Source: an uncultured Bacteroidales bacterium (lineage in GTDB: Bacteria > Bacteroidota > Bacteroidia > Bacteroidales > Bacteroidaceae). From it: a stretch of DNA of 16,649 nucleotides. The notes below the pieces were generated by a model. It was not told where the DNA came from. It worked only from the letters and a program-made list of their open reading frames with translations, and did no database searches. The stretch lies in NCBI GenBank assembly GCA_937896105.1, contig CALBKR010000053.1, positions 1-16,649 on the forward strand, in the 5' to 3' direction. Made by a program: the position numbers and the translations under genes. Shown here in pieces: positions 8,275 to 14,581 of the stretch. Numbering within the stretch: position 1 is the stretch's first letter; each line of letters starts with the position of its first letter.

Positions 8275-8309
8275 CTTATGAAGCCTTATATTTAATCTCT
8301 CTTCATAAG
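8275..8309 (-). repeat. 9-bp inverted repeat in the leader of the queuosine transporter gene
   Basis: CTTATGAAG (8275-8283) and CTTCATAAG (8301-8309) are perfect inverted copies 17 bp apart, between the tRNA terminator and the transporter start. A weak -7-like TAATTTTT (minus strand, 8263-8270) lies just downstream in the direction of transcription, so the dyad could be an operator, or an RNA hairpin if transcription starts earlier. Confidence 0.6.
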
Positions 8310-8310
8310 C

Positions 8311-8337
8311 AAAAAAGGAGTTCAACCGAACTCCTTT
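8311..8337 (-). terminator. terminator of tRNA-Arg
   Basis: On the minus strand AAAGGAGTTC and GAACTCCTTT pair over 10 bp around a GGTT loop (8314-8337), and the T-run continues to 8311. It starts 1 bp after the tRNA discriminator base. Confidence 0.92.
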
Positions 8338-8338
8338 G

Positions 8339-8412
8339 TGACCCCGACAGGATTCAAACCTGTAACCTTTTGATCCGTAGTCAAATGCTCTATTCAGTTG
8401 AGCTACGGGGCC
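8339..8412 (-). tRNA. tRNA-Arg, anticodon ACG
   Basis: A complete 74-nt cloverleaf on the minus strand: acceptor GGCCCCG pairing with CGGGGTC (one G-T), D stem GCTC/GAGC, anticodon stem TTTGA/TCAAA with loop CTACGGA giving anticodon ACG, T stem ACAGG/CCTGT with loop TTTGAAT, and discriminator A. The 3' CCA is not encoded. A34 would be edited to inosine by TadA, so this tRNA reads CGU, CGC and CGA. It has its own consensus promoter and a terminator. No integrase or repeated 3' end is seen, so there is no sign that it is used as an attachment site in this window. Confidence 0.97.
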
Positions 8413-8440
8413 GATTTGTCATCGTTTCCGTTTGACGAGT

Positions 8441-8472
8441 GCAAAGGTACACACTTTTTTCTTACCTGCAAA
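8441..8472 (-). promoter_or_regulatory. promoter of tRNA-Arg
   Basis: On the minus strand a -33 TTTG (8469-8472) is followed by exactly 19 bp and then TACCTTTGC (8441-8449), the full Bacteroidetes consensus. This is the best promoter in the window and identifies the sigma factor type. The -7 element ends 28 bp before the tRNA. Confidence 0.88.
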
Positions 8473-8510
8473 TTTTTCGGGCAACTTTTTTTTGAAAAAA
8501 AACAACTTTT

Positions 8511-10787
8511 TTACTCAAGGAAGCGCTCGCTGAACATAAACCACCCGAGTGTAATACCAAAATTTACGCGCGAAGTGTGTGAACTGTAATAGTTTACGAA
8601 AGCACTGACTGCAATATTCGAGAATTGGGCAGCAACAGTCACATCGGCGATATATTGGAAATCATTGAACCTCCTCTTGCTGAACGATGCTGTGCCATCG
8701 GCGTTCTCATAGATTTTACGGTATGGAACAAAAGCATAGAACCCCGGCCTTACCTGAAGGAAATTGAAAAGCTTTACGACCGGAATAATACCACCGGCTA
8801 TGTATTGGTTGGCACGGAACTTGGGGTCGTAGTTGAATATGCTGTTCATCGTCGGAGTAAATGCCGATGCCTGCATCATTGTAGCCTGATAACTCCTTGA
8901 AAGGCGTCGTGTAGAGTAGTGCAACTGAGCATACGTGCCGAGCGAAAACCTGTCCGAGATTCGGAAATAGTCACGCCTTGTATAACTTATCTGCAACCAA
9001 GACTGTTTCAATGTGTTGTCGCCGACCTCGATTTGCCCTTTGTATTTCTCCTCTCCAATTACAAACTGCGCCACAAGAGACTCGTGCATACCCTCAGTCG
9101 GGAAAACCTTGGCATTAAGCGTGTTGCCTTCCATCTTTATCGAGCCGCTAAAAAGAGTCGATTCATTGCTGTCAAACATCGGCTTGTCAAGGTCGAAGAT
9201 GTTGGACGGTACATACTCATCCTTTATCCCGGCTATGCCGATACCGATTTCGGCCTTTCTTCGGTTGAGGAACGGGAACATAACCTTCATCTTTACAAAC
9301 ATCTCACGCTGATGATTAAGAGCAACTGAGTTCTCGTTTGTAAAGAGATAACTCATATTATAATAATCTATTGTCGAATAGGAGCCGAGGAATTTGAGCG
9401 ACACAGGCAATGTGGTGTGAAAATCGACACGCCCCGACAACTGTACATTGTTATATACCTTTCCCAGATGACCGTCAAGAATAAACTCCTTCGAGTGATT
9501 CTTGAGGGTGCGGTAGTGCAGGCCAAAATAGATTTGGTTCGATATGCTTGTTGATACAGCAGCACCCATTTTGAGAGTGAAATGCGGATTCAGCGTCACA
9601 TCAAGGTGAAGGACAAATGCACTATCGGCTTTGTTGTACACGGCGTGTGGTATTATATCATCTATCATCTCGCCCGACAACAGACCATAAAATCCTTTCC
9701 GGCACTCTTCCAAAGTAAATCTCTCTTTCGGGAACTCACCGACAATTGTCTTCTCCTGGTCTTCGTTGACGCCATGCACTACTACGTCATTGAATATCAG
9801 TTCCGGCACACGCTTCTTGAAAGCCTTGCGCCTTGCAGCCAGCATCTCGCTGTCTTCACGACGCTTGACACGCAGCTTTATAGAGTCGGCAAACGGAACG
9901 GAATGTTCATATCCGGCATTCGCAATTTCATCTATCTTATGGAAATCAAGGAGGTTGACACCTTTGATTTTCATTCTTATCAGCACCCCTTTATCTTCGG
10001 GAAGGTTGTAGTCTGTACGTCCCATTATGAGGTTCTCCGCCTGGCTCATAACATCTCGTGCATCGGGCATATTGGGGGTATTGCTCACGGCACTTCCAAT
10101 GATGATGTCAGGCTTGAATTCACTCTCCATCACATCGTGAGGAAAGTTGTTGTAGAGCCCACCGTCGTAAAGCAATACACTATCGACCTTGATAGGCTTG
10201 AAAAAGAAAGGATAGCTCATTGAAGCTCTCACCGCATCGCCGAGATCGCCCTTAGAAAACACCACCTGCTTTTTGTTGTAGGCATCGGCAGCCACACAAC
10301 GGAACGGAACCATCAGGCTGTCAAAATCATTGTTACAGGCAGCTGTAAACCCTGCAAATGATTCAAGGAATCCCAAATTCATCGGCGCTGACTTTATGAT
10401 GTGCGCCGAAGGCATCACTATCCGCAATGAGTCCTTTATATCGAAATGGAGATTTACGAGATCGGGGACATCCTTGTTCTTTTTGAAATAGAACATATAT
10501 TTCTGATCCATCGTGCCCGTGTACCAGCGTTGGAAATCCTCGGTTTTCATAATCTCTATCATCTCGTCGGGAGTATATCCCATAGAGTAGAGGGCTGCAA
10601 CAATTGCCCCCATCGATGTTCCGGCAACGTAATCGATAGGAATATTGTTCTCCTCAAGCATCTTTATGACGCCGATATGCGCAAGGCCACGTGCTCCGCC
10701 ACCGCTCATAACAAGCCCGACCCTTTGGGCATTGAGCACCGAAGGGATAAGCAGCAGGGCGAATATGTATGCCAATATCCTTTTCAT
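8511..10787 (-). CDS. patatin-like phospholipase with POTRA and outer-membrane barrel (type Vd secretion-like)
   Basis: A 758-residue protein, in order: signal peptide (MKRILAYIFALLLIPSVLNA), patatin domain about 21-310, linker, one POTRA-like domain about 329-400 (LIFNDVVVHGVNEDQEKTI), and a C-terminal barrel region about 401-758 rich in alternating aromatic strands. The patatin catalytic parts are intact: oxyanion motif G29-G-G-A-R-G, nucleophile S58 in GTSMG, and D208-G-G as the dyad partner. The design matches the PlpD-type autotransporters (type Vd), where the barrel anchors in the outer membrane and the lipase is exposed or released; in Bacteroidales such proteins are common and the lipase may instead stay periplasmic. 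It is monocistronic, with a possible promoter at 10846 and a palindrome in its leader; tRNA-Arg follows on the same strand. Confidence 0.93.
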   Translation of the reverse strand: MKRILAYIFALLLIPSVLNAQRVGLVMSGGGARGLAHIGVIKMLEENNIPIDYVAGTSMGAIVAALYSMGYTPDEMIEIMKTEDFQRWYTGTMDQKYMFYFKKNKDVPDLVNLHFDIKDSLRIVMPSAHIIKSAPMNLGFLESFAGFTAACNNDFDSLMVPFRCVAADAYNKKQVVFSKGDLGDAVRASMSYPFFFKPIKVDSVLLYDGGLYNNFPHDVMESEFKPDIIIGSAVSNTPNMPDARDVMSQAENLIMGRTDYNLPEDKGVLIRMKIKGVNLLDFHKIDEIANAGYEHSVPFADSIKLRVKRREDSEMLAARRKAFKKRVPELIFNDVVVHGVNEDQEKTIVGEFPKERFTLEECRKGFYGLLSGEMIDDIIPHAVYNKADSAFVLHLDVTLNPHFTLKMGAAVSTSISNQIYFGLHYRTLKNHSKEFILDGHLGKVYNNVQLSGRVDFHTTLPVSLKFLGSYSTIDYYNMSYLFTNENSVALNHQREMFVKMKVMFPFLNRRKAEIGIGIAGIKDEYVPSNIFDLDKPMFDSNESTLFSGSIKMEGNTLNAKVFPTEGMHESLVAQFVIGEEKYKGQIEVGDNTLKQSWLQISYTRRDYFRISDRFSLGTYAQLHYSTRRLSRSYQATMMQASAFTPTMNSIFNYDPKFRANQYIAGGIIPVVKLFNFLQVRPGFYAFVPYRKIYENADGTASFSKRRFNDFQYIADVTVAAQFSNIAVSAFVNYYSSHTSRVNFGITLGWFMFSERFLE

Positions 10788-10818
10788 AATATAACATCAG
10801 CACAATCATTGCATAGAG

Positions 10819-10836
10819 GATGCAAGGCCTTGTATC
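10819..10836 (-). repeat. near-perfect 18-bp palindrome in the patatin leader
   Basis: GATGCAAGGCCTTGTATC is palindromic except at one symmetric pair, with a perfect core CAAGGCCTTG. It lies between the presumed -7 element (10846-10854) and the start codon at 10787, close to where transcription should begin. Such a loopless dyad suits a protein binding site better than an RNA hairpin. Confidence 0.55.
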
Positions 10837-10845
10837 ATAGTTAAA

Positions 10846-10854
10846 GCAATAGTA
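10846..10854 (-). promoter_or_regulatory. possible -7 element of the patatin gene
   Basis: The minus strand reads TACTATTGC, one base from TAnnTTTGC, 58 bp before the ATG. No convincing -33 element; low certainty. Confidence 0.4.
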
Positions 10855-10906
10855 AAATAATTTTATATAATCGCTTTTCTTTTAATGCTTTATCAACTGC
10901 TTAAGT

Positions 10907-11542
10907 TTATTCAAAAATCAGCTTTCCGAACTGCTCGGGGCGATGAAAACTCGGCTCAGGCCACTCGATGGGGTTCCAAGAGAGGAAATGCGGAGTAGGG
11001 AGTTCATCGCCGCACTTGTAGAAATTGGCAGTCATCTCCTTTCCATCGAAGCAGCAGACATCGCTTGCGAAAAGCGCTGTGACGGGTATTATCTCTATGA
11101 CATCCCAACTGTATTCGCCCTCTTTTAGCGCAAATGGCTCTGTGCCGAGTGAGGGAATACGCTTCACGCTGTCGAGAATCTCTTTTCCTGCAGCTTCCTT
11201 AGGAGCTCCATCCGGATGCCAGGCAAGCAGGAGTTTCCCGGTGCAGGTACACTCGAAATTGTAGTAGTCGAGGTTGCCACAAGGCGATACGAAGAACTCT
11301 ACACAAGGGTCTGTCCAGGTGCGCCCTTGGTCTTCTGTAACTGCAGCCTTGATATCATTTTCGGTCACATAGAACTTAATATACAAGCGCTTGCCATCGT
11401 GAAACAGTTTGAAACCGGCCTTTGGAGCATAAGGGTACTCAGCCGGCCAATTGCAACAGTCAATACCGTTCAAGGGCAGTGTGGTGAATATCTCTTCAAG
11501 ATTTCCCTCCGGAATTATTTTGGGAACTTTGATTGTCTTCAT
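10907..11542 (-). CDS. CBM9-like carbohydrate-binding family protein
   Basis: A 211-residue protein resembling the stand-alone family 9 carbohydrate-binding-like proteins of Bacteroidetes (CBM9_2 type). Seen features: NWPAEYPYAPKAGFKLFHDGKRLYIKFYV (residues 36-64 region), the acidic DPCVEFFVSPCGNLDYYNFECTCTGKLLL stretch, a WDVIEIIPVTALF strand, and a conserved C-terminal end SWNPIEWPEPSFHRPEQFGKLIF. No signal peptide, so cytoplasmic as read, which is curious for a sugar-binding fold; binding in this subfamily is not well established. It stands alone and is divergent from the DASS transporter, with which it shares a 230-bp control region holding LysR-type dyads, so common regulation is possible. 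The substrate, if any, cannot be told. Confidence 0.8.
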   Translation of the reverse strand: MKTIKVPKIIPEGNLEEIFTTLPLNGIDCCNWPAEYPYAPKAGFKLFHDGKRLYIKFYVTENDIKAAVTEDQGRTWTDPCVEFFVSPCGNLDYYNFECTCTGKLLLAWHPDGAPKEAAGKEILDSVKRIPSLGTEPFALKEGEYSWDVIEIIPVTALFASDVCCFDGKEMTANFYKCGDELPTPHFLSWNPIEWPEPSFHRPEQFGKLIFE

Positions 11543-11568
11543 AATTCAGATTTTTTATTTGTTACAAT

Positions 11569-11577
11569 GCGAAGATA
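11569..11577 (-). promoter_or_regulatory. -7 element of the CBM9-like gene
   Basis: Minus strand TATCTTCGC, one base from the consensus and identical to the element before the agmatine operon, 26 bp before the ATG. In both cases the distance to the start codon is the same. No clear -33. Confidence 0.5.
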
Positions 11578-11607
11578 TATCAAATTTAATAAAGTCGGTT
11601 TCTATTT

Positions 11608-11675
11608 AACGTAAAAAATGTTGCAATGTTTAGCGTATCGTTATTTCCGATAGCTATTATCGTAAAAAATGATAA
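11608..11675. promoter_or_regulatory. cluster of LysR-type operator-like dyads in the CBM9-like/DASS divergent region
   Basis: Box 1 is TATCG-N7-CGATA at 11636-11652 and box 2 is TTATC-N9-GATAA at 11657-11675. Both contain ATC-N9-GAT, the form known from nod boxes, and both fit the general LysR T-N11-A rule (T11638/A11650 and T11660/A11672). Their centres, 11644 and 11666, are 22 bp apart, about two helical turns. A third dyad AAC-N9-GTT at 11608-11622 has the same nine-base core (GTAAAAAAT) as box 2. The boxes lie 40-60 bp upstream of the transporter -7 element, where LysR activators usually bind. A LysR gene follows the transporter. Binding is inferred. Confidence 0.55.
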
Positions 11676-11705
11676 AAAGATAGTGTGAAAATAAATTATA
11701 GATTG

Positions 11706-11713
11706 TAATTTTG
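11706..11713 (+). promoter_or_regulatory. -7 element of the DASS transporter gene
   Basis: TAATTTTG matches TAnnTTTG, 59 bp before the ATG at 11773. It overlaps a small dyad ATTTTG-TG-CAAAAT (11708-11721). The -33 position is poor, as expected for a promoter that needs an activator. Confidence 0.5.
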
Positions 11714-11772
11714 TGCAAAATTTTGGCGGATTATACACAGCACAACATATAATCATTTAATAAATATCAATT

Positions 11773-13524
11773 ATGTTTAAAAATTTTCCGGGATACAAGG
11801 TTCTTGAGAAAATACAGAAGAACAAATCCCACAAGAGAGAAAGGAAATTACCTCTCAACGCCATCAAATTCATTTTCATCATTGCAATAACATTGATTAT
11901 TGCACTGCTGCCGACCGACTCATTCGGCATCGAAGGTCTTACAGCCATCCACCAGCGCATTATTGCATTGTTCGTTTTTGCAGCCCTTATGTGGCTTACG
12001 GAAACTATGCCGTCGTGGGTGACATCAATGGTTGTTGTGACCGTTATGCTGTTGACGGTATCAACGAGTGCCCTGACACCTTTCAGAACCGAAAAGACTA
12101 CAAAGGCAGAAGCTCTTGATATTGCATACAAAAAGGCAATAAACGAGAGAGAAAAGGCATATGCACTTGTCGACTCTTTAAGAAGCGATGTGAAGACACC
12201 TAACGATGTACTGAATGAGGCAATTGCAAAATATGATGTTGCATTGGTGAAAATCAGCAAGCTTGATGCTCAAAGAGAGGTTAAGAAGATCGAAAGCGAA
12301 GCTGGCATCAACAAGGGTAAAGAAGAGAAGGTCTTCTCTCCTTATGTTCCATTCAAAGATATTCTGGGATGTTTTGCAAACCCGACAATTATGCTATTTA
12401 TCGGTGGCTTCGTGCTTGCTATCGGTTTGACAAAGGTCAAGCTCGATGTGGTACTCGCACGAGTCCTTCTCAAGCCATTTGGAACACGCTCAGACATTGT
12501 ACTACTCGGATTCATCCTTGTGACAGCTATCTTCTCCGCGTTTGTCAGCAACACTGCAACAGCAGCTATGATGCTTGCGTTCCTTACACCGGTATTGAAA
12601 TCATTGCCGGCAGACGGTAAAGGCCGTATTGCATTGGCATTGGCTATCCCTGTAGGTGCGAACCTCGGTGGTATGATGACCCCTATCGGCACACCGCCGA
12701 ATATGATTGCACTCGACTATCTGTCGTCACAGGGCATGGGCATCTCATTCGTTGACTGGACAATAAGAATGGCTCCATTCGTAATACTGCTTCTTGTGTT
12801 GGCATGGCTGCTTCTAAAGGTTCTCTTCCCATTCAAGCAGAAGAATATCAAGATTGAGATAGATGGTGATATCAAGTGGAATTACCACACTTGGTCAGTA
12901 ATCGCCGCATTCGTTGTAACAATATTCATGTGGATGTTCGGTACCGACCTTTGGGGTGTAGACACCAATGTCGTTGCAATGATTCCTATTGCCATTTTCT
13001 GTGCTACAGGCGTCTTGACACGTCGCGACCTCGAGGAGATAAACTGGAGCGTACTCTGGATGGTTGCCGGCGGTTTTGCACTCGGCGTTGCCCTCAACTA
13101 CAAGGTTACCGACCCCGATACAGGCGTTGTAATCTATAATAGTTTAAGTAATATTATTGTAAATTCTGTTCCATTCGACAACTTCTCACCATTGATGGTG
13201 ATGATACTTGCAGGCCTTATCTGTTTTGCCTTCTCGAACTTCATCTCGCACTCTGCAGCAACATCGTTGCTCGTGCCGGTGCTTGGTGTCATTGCCGGTG
13301 GTCTTGGAACATCGCTCGATGTATTCGGTGGGCCACAGGCTATGTTGGTAGGTATTGCTATTGCATCTTCAGTTTCAATGATTCTGCCTATCAGTACACC
13401 TCCTAACGCCATTGCACACTCTACCGGCTTCATACAGCAGAAGGATATGATGAAGGTTGGTATCATCATCGGTCTGCTCGGTCTTGTGCTCGGATATGCA
13501 ATGCTGATATTCATCGGTTTCTAA
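11773..13524 (+). CDS. DASS/SLC13 family sodium-coupled carboxylate (anion) transporter with a charged insertion
   Basis: A 583-residue inner-membrane transporter of the divalent anion:Na+ symporter family, which imports succinate, citrate-type acids or sulfate. Both pseudo-repeats carry the binding motifs: SNTATAAMM (259-267) with TPIGTPPN (303-310), and SNFISHSAAT (488-497) with PISTPPN (539-545). The second repeat has SHS in place of SNT, a common variant. Unusual is a hydrophilic segment from about 103 to 188, rich in Lys, Glu and Ala, with coiled-coil-like stretches (KAEALDIAYKKAINEREKAY and further on), between LTVSTSALTPF and FKDILGCFANPTI, where most relatives have only a few residues. 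The codon use does not differ visibly from the rest, and the frame is uninterrupted. Upstream lie LysR-type dyads; a LysR gene follows. Substrate not decidable. Confidence 0.92.
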   Translation: MFKNFPGYKVLEKIQKNKSHKRERKLPLNAIKFIFIIAITLIIALLPTDSFGIEGLTAIHQRIIALFVFAALMWLTETMPSWVTSMVVVTVMLLTVSTSALTPFRTEKTTKAEALDIAYKKAINEREKAYALVDSLRSDVKTPNDVLNEAIAKYDVALVKISKLDAQREVKKIESEAGINKGKEEKVFSPYVPFKDILGCFANPTIMLFIGGFVLAIGLTKVKLDVVLARVLLKPFGTRSDIVLLGFILVTAIFSAFVSNTATAAMMLAFLTPVLKSLPADGKGRIALALAIPVGANLGGMMTPIGTPPNMIALDYLSSQGMGISFVDWTIRMAPFVILLLVLAWLLLKVLFPFKQKNIKIEIDGDIKWNYHTWSVIAAFVVTIFMWMFGTDLWGVDTNVVAMIPIAIFCATGVLTRRDLEEINWSVLWMVAGGFALGVALNYKVTDPDTGVVIYNSLSNIIVNSVPFDNFSPLMVMILAGLICFAFSNFISHSAATSLLVPVLGVIAGGLGTSLDVFGGPQAMLVGIAIASSVSMILPISTPPNAIAHSTGFIQQKDMMKVGIIIGLLGLVLGYAMLIFIGF

Positions 13525-13562
13525 GAATCGCGCAATAACGGTTCTGATACCGTTTAAATAAA

Positions 13563-13620
13563 AAATCCGCTCCACAGAGTTGTTTATCGCAAAAGATAGA
13601 TGGTTATGTGGAGCGGATTT
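13563..13620. terminator. 14-bp inverted repeat after the DASS gene, probable bidirectional terminator
   Basis: AAATCCGCTCCACA (13563-13576) and TGTGGAGCGGATTT (13607-13620) are perfect inverted copies enclosing 30 nt, in which TATC-N6-GATA can form a small inner hairpin. On the plus strand the stem ends in ATTTCTTAT, a modest T-tract; on the minus strand it ends in a longer ATTTTTTATTT, although no minus-strand gene lies upstream. The loop is long for a terminator, so another structured role is possible. Confidence 0.65.
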
Positions 13621-13622
13621 CT

Positions 13623-13631
13623 TATATTCGC
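13623..13631 (+). promoter_or_regulatory. possible -7 element of the LysR gene
   Basis: TATATTCGC, one base from TAnnTTTGC, begins 3 bp after the inverted repeat and lies 27 bp before the ATG at 13658. A -33 element would have to fall inside the right part of the repeat. Low to moderate certainty. Confidence 0.4.
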
Positions 13632-13657
13632 ATCCGGAATCAAGGAACAGACACTTT

Positions 13658-14569
13658 ATGGAACTACGACAGCTGAAATACTTTGTGAAAAGCGCCGAGT
13701 ATCTCAATTTCTCGGTAGCTGCCAAACATTTGTATATTACACAGAGTACATTGTCACAACAGATAAAGCAACTCGAATTCGAACTCGGATTTGAACTTTT
13801 CCTGCGCAATAGCAGACACATATCACTTACCGAGGCCGGTGAGGAGTTCCTCCCGTTTGCACGCAAGACAATACAGGACGCCGAAGATGGCGTGCAACGC
13901 CTCTACGACCTGCAGCACGTAAAGACCGGCACACTGCGGATAGGTGTCACATACAGCCTTAGCACAGTGCTTACAGAAGGGGTAATATGCTTCATCAAGG
14001 CTTTCCCGAGAATAAAGCTCGAGATAATATACAAGACTGTAGATGAGCTTCTCGAACAGTTGCGCGAGCGGAAAGTGGATTTCGTTTTGTCTTACAAGCC
14101 TTTATGTGAAGCACCCGACATAGATTCTATGCCTTTGTTCGAGAATTCTCTTGCACTTGTCGTAGCAAAAGAGCACTATTTATCAGGCCGAAAAAAAATC
14201 AAGTTGCAGGAGCTTGCGGACAAGGAGCTACTGTTGCCATCCAAAGGTTTGCAGGCACGCACTATGCTCGACAAACTGATGGAAAAGAAATCATTCGAAC
14301 TCTCGTCAAGCCTTGAATTAAATGAGACAAATATCCTGTTACAGATGGTTGCTACCGGTCACTATGCTACAATACTCTCTACATCTGCGGTGTTCGGCAA
14401 GCCCCGTTTCAGAGCCATACCGCTCGATGAGCCAGGGAATATAATGGAGGCTTCTTTGCTGTGCCTTAGCGGAGCGTACAGGAAAACGGCAGCAAAGGAG
14501 TTCATCAAGATACTGCTTGAGACCGACGCCGTAAAGCGCAGATTAATGAATCTAACAATTGAACAATAA
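13658..14569 (+). CDS. LysR-type transcriptional regulator
   Basis: A 303-residue regulator with the standard N-terminal winged helix-turn-helix (MELRQLKYFVKSAEYLNFS, then AAKHLYITQSTLSQQIKQLE at about 22-41) and a linker helix up to about residue 85, followed by the two-lobed effector-binding domain starting at GTLRIGVTYSL. Length is normal. The frame extends upstream to 13580, but that Met lies in the loop of the inverted repeat, and LysR proteins begin at MELRQLKYF, so 13658 is the start. It is preceded by AAGGAA, a weak ribosome site. The gene is co-directional with the DASS transporter upstream and 12 bp before a secreted hydrolase. LysR-type dyads before the transporter make it the likely target, with some small acid as effector; this is inference. 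Confidence 0.93.
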   Translation: MELRQLKYFVKSAEYLNFSVAAKHLYITQSTLSQQIKQLEFELGFELFLRNSRHISLTEAGEEFLPFARKTIQDAEDGVQRLYDLQHVKTGTLRIGVTYSLSTVLTEGVICFIKAFPRIKLEIIYKTVDELLEQLRERKVDFVLSYKPLCEAPDIDSMPLFENSLALVVAKEHYLSGRKKIKLQELADKELLLPSKGLQARTMLDKLMEKKSFELSSSLELNETNILLQMVATGHYATILSTSAVFGKPRFRAIPLDEPGNIMEASLLCLSGAYRKTAAKEFIKILLETDAVKRRLMNLTIEQ

Positions 14570-14581
14570 TAATTATATAAT

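Noticed and set aside
8233..8310. preQ1 riboswitch in the transporter leader
   Set aside because: I looked for the short pseudoknot with its C-rich segment and A-rich tail and did not find the conserved core; only an inverted repeat is present.
8233..8325. Earlier Met giving a 254-residue queuosine transporter
   Set aside because: The codon falls in the loop of the tRNA terminator hairpin and the extra residues are not family-like; the start at 8232 precedes the first membrane helix.
8339..8412. Link between the tRNA gene and the adjoining queuosine transporter
   Set aside because: Queuosine modifies tRNAs for Tyr, His, Asn and Asp; this tRNA is Arg(ACG), so the adjacency is probably chance.
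9582..10223. 213-codon plus-strand open frame inside the patatin gene
   Set aside because: Antisense shadow; the opposite strand carries the intact patatin and POTRA sequence.
13580..13657. Earlier Met giving a 329-residue LysR protein
   Set aside because: It lies in the loop of the inverted repeat and LysR proteins begin directly at the MELRQLKYF helix.
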